Positions 31,635 through 34,904 of a DNA stretch of 34,904 nucleotides are shown here, piece by piece. The position numbers were made by a program, and so were the translations under genes. Origin of the DNA: Desulfovirgula sp. (GTDB lineage Bacteria; Bacillota; Desulfotomaculia; Desulfotomaculales; Nap2-2B); the NCBI GenBank assembly GCA_020725585.1, contig DYES01000088.1:1-34904 (forward strand), written 5' to 3'. A model generated the notes under the pieces. The model did no database searches. It saw only the letters and a list, made by a program, of their open reading frames with translations, and was not told the origin of the DNA. Each line of letters begins with the position of its first letter. The first letter of the stretch is position 1.

Positions 31635-32837
31635 TTAGATTACACCCTCGGCTTTTAGTTTTTCAATTTCCTCTCCAGTATACCCCAGCCGGCTAAGGAT
31701 TTCTTCGTTATGCCGCCCCAGCAGCGGCGGGGGCAGCCTGTACTGGATGGACATTTCCGAAAAGTTGAGGGGGTTGCCCAACACCTTTACTTTCCCTGCT
31801 TTTTCATGCTCCATTTCAACAACCATCCCCCGGTGAACAACCTGAGGGTGGGAAACTACTTCGGAGATCGAATTAATCATTCCACAGGGCACTTTGTGCG
31901 CATTTAATTTATCAACCCAGTAGCTTGCTTCTTTCTGGAGAAACATTTCTGCCAGCAAGCGGTCCAATTCTTCGCGGTTCTCGACCCTTTTTTCGTTTGT
32001 GGAAAACTTCGGGTCGTCGGCAAATTTTAGCTCCAGGGCAGAGCAAAAACGCTGCCAGATGGCGTCGTTGCCCACGGCCAGGATAAAGTATTTATCTTTT
32101 GCCCGGTAGGCCCGGTACGGAACGATGGAAGGATGAGCCGAGCCCATCCGGATGGGATCTTTCCCCGCAGCAAAGTAATTGGAGGCCATATAGGTCAACC
32201 AGGAAACTTCTGTATCAAGGAGGGAAATATCGATATACTGGCCCTGGCCTGTTTCCTTCTTTGCCATCAAGGCGCTCAAAATACCGATTACGGCGTACAT
32301 CCCCGCCCCGATATCAACCAACGCCACCCCGATCCGCACGGGTTCCCCGTCCTTTTCCCCGGTTATCGACATCAGCCCGCCTTCCCCCTGCATCAAAATG
32401 TCGTACGCCGGGTAGTCGCGGTAGGGTCCGTCCTGACCGTACCCAGAAATTGAACAGTAGATGATCCCGGGGTTAATTTCCCTGATTTTTTCGTAGTCCA
32501 ACCCCAGGCGTTTGACGGTGCCGGGCAAAAAATTTTCGATCATGACGTCCGCTTCTTTGGCCAGCTTGTAGATGATTTCTTTTCCTTTTTCTGATTTTAA
32601 GTTCACCGCAATACTTTTTTTATTTCTATTGATGCTTAAAAAATAAGCGCTTTCTCCCTCGATGAAGGGAGGACCCCACGCTCTCGTCTCATCACCCACG
32701 CCGGGCATCTCCACCTTGATGATCTCGGCGCCTAAATCACCGAGCAACATGGTGGCAAAGGGACCGGTTAAAACGCGGGAAATGTCGAGGACTTTGACGC
32801 CTTCTAGGGGCAACCTTGCTTCTTTTTTAGTCGGCAT
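31635..32837 (-). CDS. CaiB/BaiF family CoA-transferase (class III)
   Basis: Class III CoA-transferases move CoA between carboxylic acids through an aspartyl anhydride. The 400 residues show GVKVLDISRVLTGPFATMLLGDLGAEIIKVE at the N-terminus, NRNKKSIAVNLK, ENFLPGTVKRLGLDYE, and the catalytic Asp146 in YDILMQGEGGLM. The C-terminal PPPLLGRHNEEIL is also typical. It lies between the etf pair and a ThiS/MoaD-like gene, with a CoA ligase further upstream, so activation of a carboxylic acid is the theme here. The acyl substrate is not evident; formyl, carnitine, benzylsuccinate and mesaconate-type enzymes all share these features. Confidence 0.94.
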   Translation of the reverse strand: MPTKKEARLPLEGVKVLDISRVLTGPFATMLLGDLGAEIIKVEMPGVGDETRAWGPPFIEGESAYFLSINRNKKSIAVNLKSEKGKEIIYKLAKEADVMIENFLPGTVKRLGLDYEKIREINPGIIYCSISGYGQDGPYRDYPAYDILMQGEGGLMSITGEKDGEPVRIGVALVDIGAGMYAVIGILSALMAKKETGQGQYIDISLLDTEVSWLTYMASNYFAAGKDPIRMGSAHPSIVPYRAYRAKDKYFILAVGNDAIWQRFCSALELKFADDPKFSTNEKRVENREELDRLLAEMFLQKEASYWVDKLNAHKVPCGMINSISEVVSHPQVVHRGMVVEMEHEKAGKVKVLGNPLNFSEMSIQYRLPPPLLGRHNEEILSRLGYTGEEIEKLKAEGVI

Positions 32838-32898
32838 ATGAACAACAACCCTTTCTTTTATATTTGCTAAAGAAACGTGATCAGCAGCGTTCAGCCCT

Positions 32899-33132
32899 TT
32901 AACCGCCTTCTAGCGGCGGCAAAATAACTAAGACATCCTCTGGGCTAAGCGTATCATCTAAGTTCACCACCCGGGCATTTTTAATAATTACCGCCGGTTC
33001 GGTTTCCGGGATGTGAAAATACCTTAGCACTTCTCTTACCTTAGCTCCTGCGGGAAGTTCGATTAAACTTTCTTTTTCATCATTAATCCTAAACTTGGAG
33101 AAAGTCAATTCCAGGCGCACCCTGACTTTCAT
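32899..33132 (-). CDS. ThiS/MoaD-like sulfur carrier protein
   Basis: This is a 77-residue beta-grasp protein ending in PPLEGG. The C-terminal diglycine is the feature that is thiocarboxylated in ThiS, MoaD and related carriers. IKNARVVNLDDTLSPEDVLVILPP is the usual penultimate segment. GGGGGAG lies directly before the ATG. In anaerobes such genes often accompany tungsten or molybdenum enzymes such as aldehyde:ferredoxin oxidoreductases, but none lies in this window. It sits 61 bases ahead of the CaiB gene. Confidence 0.82.
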   Translation of the reverse strand: MKVRVRLELTFSKFRINDEKESLIELPAGAKVREVLRYFHIPETEPAVIIKNARVVNLDDTLSPEDVLVILPPLEGG

Positions 33133-33242
33133 GACTCCCCCGCATCCTCTCCATCCAATCTTTTAATCTAGTAATGTATACACTTCGAGATAAAAGATGG
33201 TTAATCCTTTTTTCACTAGCTAGCCAAGATAAAAAATCATCA

Positions 33243-33267
33243 GGGCCGGCTGCCAAACTGCCGGCCC
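33243..33267 (-). terminator. Rho-independent terminator downstream of the CoA ligase and mazF remnant
   Basis: GGGCCGGC and GCCGGCCC form an 8-bp GC stem with a 9-base loop. On the minus strand the stem is followed by TGATGA and six T residues; on the plus strand by CACTTTTT. It therefore can end minus-strand transcription from the CoA ligase, so the sulfur-carrier and CaiB genes need their own promoter. Confidence 0.7.
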
Positions 33268-33287
33268 CACTTTTTGCTCCGTTTCTG

Positions 33288-33538
33288 CTAATGCAAGCCC
33301 AGACTTATTTCTAAAGTCTTATCTACTTCGCTCATTTTCTCCGCCGATAGACTGCCCAGCTTTTTGACCAGGAATGATTTACTACCGTGAAAATTTCCGC
33401 GGCGTTAATCACGATCTGGCTTTCTATAAGCCCCCTTCACCCGGCTCTTAACATAACCAGGAAGGGGTAGATTTTGCCGACGGACGTGGTAACGGCCACC
33501 ATAATGATGGTGGGAGCTGAACCTACGGCTACGGATCT
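33288..33538 (-). pseudogene. Decayed MazF/PemK-type toxin gene (C-terminal part)
   Basis: In one frame the minus strand reads SAPTIIMVAVTTSVGKIYPF, a stop, then RGLIESQIVINAAEIFTVV. After a frame change it continues as VKKLGSLSAEKMSEVDKTLE, then ISLGLH and a stop. These match successive blocks of MazF endoribonucleases: the PTVIVAAITS strand, the SVVLLEQIRTIDK region and the LSEEKMxEVDEALKISLGL end. At least one in-frame stop and one frameshift are needed, and the N-terminal third is missing. No MazE-like antitoxin frame is visible. It is therefore a dead remnant, lying directly behind the CoA ligase. Confidence 0.72.
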
Positions 33539-34904
33539 TCACTTTTTTGGTTGGTACTTTTCTCTTAATTTATTCTTCAAAACCTTCCCGGACGGGTTCC
33601 TGGGAAGCTCGGAAACAAACTCGTATGAACGGGGGATTTTGTAACCTGCCAGGTTGGCCCTGCAAAATTGTGTAATTTCTTCAGGGCTGGCTTCGTGTCC
33701 CGGCTTCAAGACCACCACTGCATGAACGCGCTCGCCCCACTTTTCGTCGGGGACGCCGATCACCGCCGCGTCTGCAATCGCCGGGTGCTGGTAGAGGACG
33801 CTTTCCACTTCTTTTGAAGAAATATTTTCGCTTCCGCTCAAGATCATGTCTTTTTTCCTGTCCACCACGTACAGGTAGCCGTTCTCGTCAAAATAACCGA
33901 TATCGTTTGTGTGCAACCAGCCCCCGCGCAGGGTTTCGGCGGTCTCTTCGGGCATTTCCCAGTAACCGAGCATAACGTTCGGGCCTTTGGCGAGGATCTC
34001 CCCGCGCTGACCGACCGGCAAATCGTTGCCGTGCTCATCCACGATTCTTGCGCGCGTGAGAAATACCTCCCGCCCGGAATGTTCGTTAAAGCGGCCTTCC
34101 AGGATGTCTTGCCTGGTCACCGGACCGATGGTTACAAAGGGGGCCGCCTCCGTCTGGGCAAAAGAGGTGTAGAGCACGGTCAGGTTTGGAAAAATCCTGA
34201 ACAAATCTTCTGCAACTCTCTTGGGCATCTGGCTGCCCCCGGCCAGGATGGTACGCACACTGCTCAAATCATATTTTTTTGCATCTACCCCGGAGTTTAC
34301 CAAAATTGTCCACGGCCCGGCGGTGGTGGTTACCTCGGTGACCTTTTCCCGCTGGATGGTTTCGTAAATGGTGTTCACGTTGAATTCTTCATAAACCATT
34401 GTACAACCCAAGGCCATCATCCCCATCGCCATGCAGCCCATTACGTGGAACAAGGGGGCTGGGTAGTACACTATATCATCCGGGGAAAGGGAGATGCCCA
34501 GGTTCTGGTTGGCCGCGTTCGCCGAGATATTTCCGTGGGACAGCATAACCCCTTTGGGCATCGCGGTTGTCCCGCTGGTGTAGCAGATTACCGCCAAGTC
34601 CTGGGCCGAGATTTCCGTCCGGGGTTCTTTTGGCGAAGCGTTTTTTATCTCGTCCTCGTAAAGGACGTAGCCGTCGGCCGGCTCCATGGAGATAAAGTGC
34701 TCGACCGTTGGGATCTGGTCACGGATGGTATCAATGATCTTCGTGTAGTCTTTCCCGGCAATGATTGCCTTCGGCCGGCAGTTATTCAGGATGTAAATCA
34801 ACTCCCGCCCCACCAGCCGGTAGTTCAAGGGAACGGCAACCAGGCCGCCTATGGTTATCCCGTAATAGAACTCTAAATACCAGGGGCACGTTTTATCAAG
34901 GAAA
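33539..34904 (-). CDS. Acyl-CoA synthetase, AMP-forming (5' end beyond window)
   Basis: Class I adenylate-forming ligases activate carboxylic acids to acyl-CoA through an acyl-AMP. Visible motifs are YTSGTTAMPKGVMLSHGNI (the P-loop, with Ala for the usual Gly before the MPKG), FAQTEAAP, GWLHTNDIGYFDENGYLYVVDRKKDMI and the C-terminal PRNPSGKVLKNKLREKY with the catalytic lysine. The frame stays open to the window edge; the residues WYLEFYYGITIGGLVAVPLNYRL upstream of the first internal TTG (34828) are plainly family sequence. So the true start lies outside. The mazF remnant and a terminator follow the stop. Its acyl substrate (short-chain, aromatic or pathway acid) is not determined. Confidence 0.93.
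   Translation of the reverse strand, partial: FLDKTCPWYLEFYYGITIGGLVAVPLNYRLVGRELIYILNNCRPKAIIAGKDYTKIIDTIRDQIPTVEHFISMEPADGYVLYEDEIKNASPKEPRTEISAQDLAVICYTSGTTAMPKGVMLSHGNISANAANQNLGISLSPDDIVYYPAPLFHVMGCMAMGMMALGCTMVYEEFNVNTIYETIQREKVTEVTTTAGPWTILVNSGVDAKKYDLSSVRTILAGGSQMPKRVAEDLFRIFPNLTVLYTSFAQTEAAPFVTIGPVTRQDILEGRFNEHSGREVFLTRARIVDEHGNDLPVGQRGEILAKGPNVMLGYWEMPEETAETLRGGWLHTNDIGYFDENGYLYVVDRKKDMILSGSENISSKEVESVLYQHPAIADAAVIGVPDEKWGERVHAVVVLKPGHEASPEEITQFCRANLAGYKIPRSYEFVSELPRNPSGKVLKNKLREKYQPKK

Noticed and set aside
33911-34876. Long plus-strand open frame (321 aa)
   Set aside because: Antisense to the CoA ligase, whose motifs are all on the minus strand.

Overview
The window reads as chromosome of an endospore-forming, probably anaerobic Bacillota of the Clostridia (Peptococcaceae/Desulfotomaculum-Pelotomaculum type). 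The support is a tricistronic GerA germinant receptor, SpoVR and YhbH, a YjcZ-like spore peptide, strong AGGAGG ribosome sites, and a flavin/Fe-S-rich catabolic block with CoA-transferase, CoA-ligase and ETF genes. Base composition is moderate to slightly GC-rich. The species is not determined. Every gene I can support lies on the minus strand, so transcription runs from high to low coordinates.

Region 1 (1-9.6 kb) is a spore block. In transcription order it holds yhbH and spoVR, then gerAA-gerAB-gerAC, a 58-residue membrane peptide, ku, a stand-alone LigD-type DNA ligase and a 45-residue YjcZ-like peptide. A good sigma-G-like promoter lies just upstream of gerAA, and a sigma-K-like one upstream of the yjcZ-like gene. 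Germination and end-joining repair genes may therefore share forespore expression.

Region 2 (9.7-28.2 kb) looks like one long catabolic operon led by a branched-chain-type ABC importer (livK-H-M-G-F). After the importer come a PEP-mutase/isocitrate-lyase-family lyase, a two-subunit aconitase-family hydro-lyase (LeuC/LeuD-like), an Fe-S/FMN/FAD enoate reductase, an isochorismatase-family amidase, a dihydropyrimidinase/hydantoinase-family ring hydrolase, a second enoate reductase, an unrecognised 276-residue protein, a TudS-like desulfidase, a broken MFS gene, an MmgE/PrpD protein, the decayed start of a second hydantoinase, and an intact MFS transporter. Read as a pathway, these could import a cyclic imide or amide, open the ring, remove the amide, hydrate a (di)substituted maleate and cleave the resulting malate to 2-oxo acid plus carboxylate. 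The lyase and hydro-lyase resemble the last two steps of nicotinate fermentation (dimethylmaleate hydratase and dimethylmalate lyase), but none of the rest of that pathway is present here. The substrate is not known; the maleimide reading is an inference.

Region 3 (28.3-34.9 kb) holds an IclR regulator, an etfA-etfB pair, a CaiB/BaiF CoA-transferase, a ThiS/MoaD-like sulfur carrier, a decayed mazF remnant and an acyl-CoA synthetase cut by the window edge. Three copies of a GTTCTAT-N3-ATAGAAC palindrome, one before iclR and two before etfA, look like the IclR operators. A (ATTT)10 repeat sits just upstream of the etfA promoter region.
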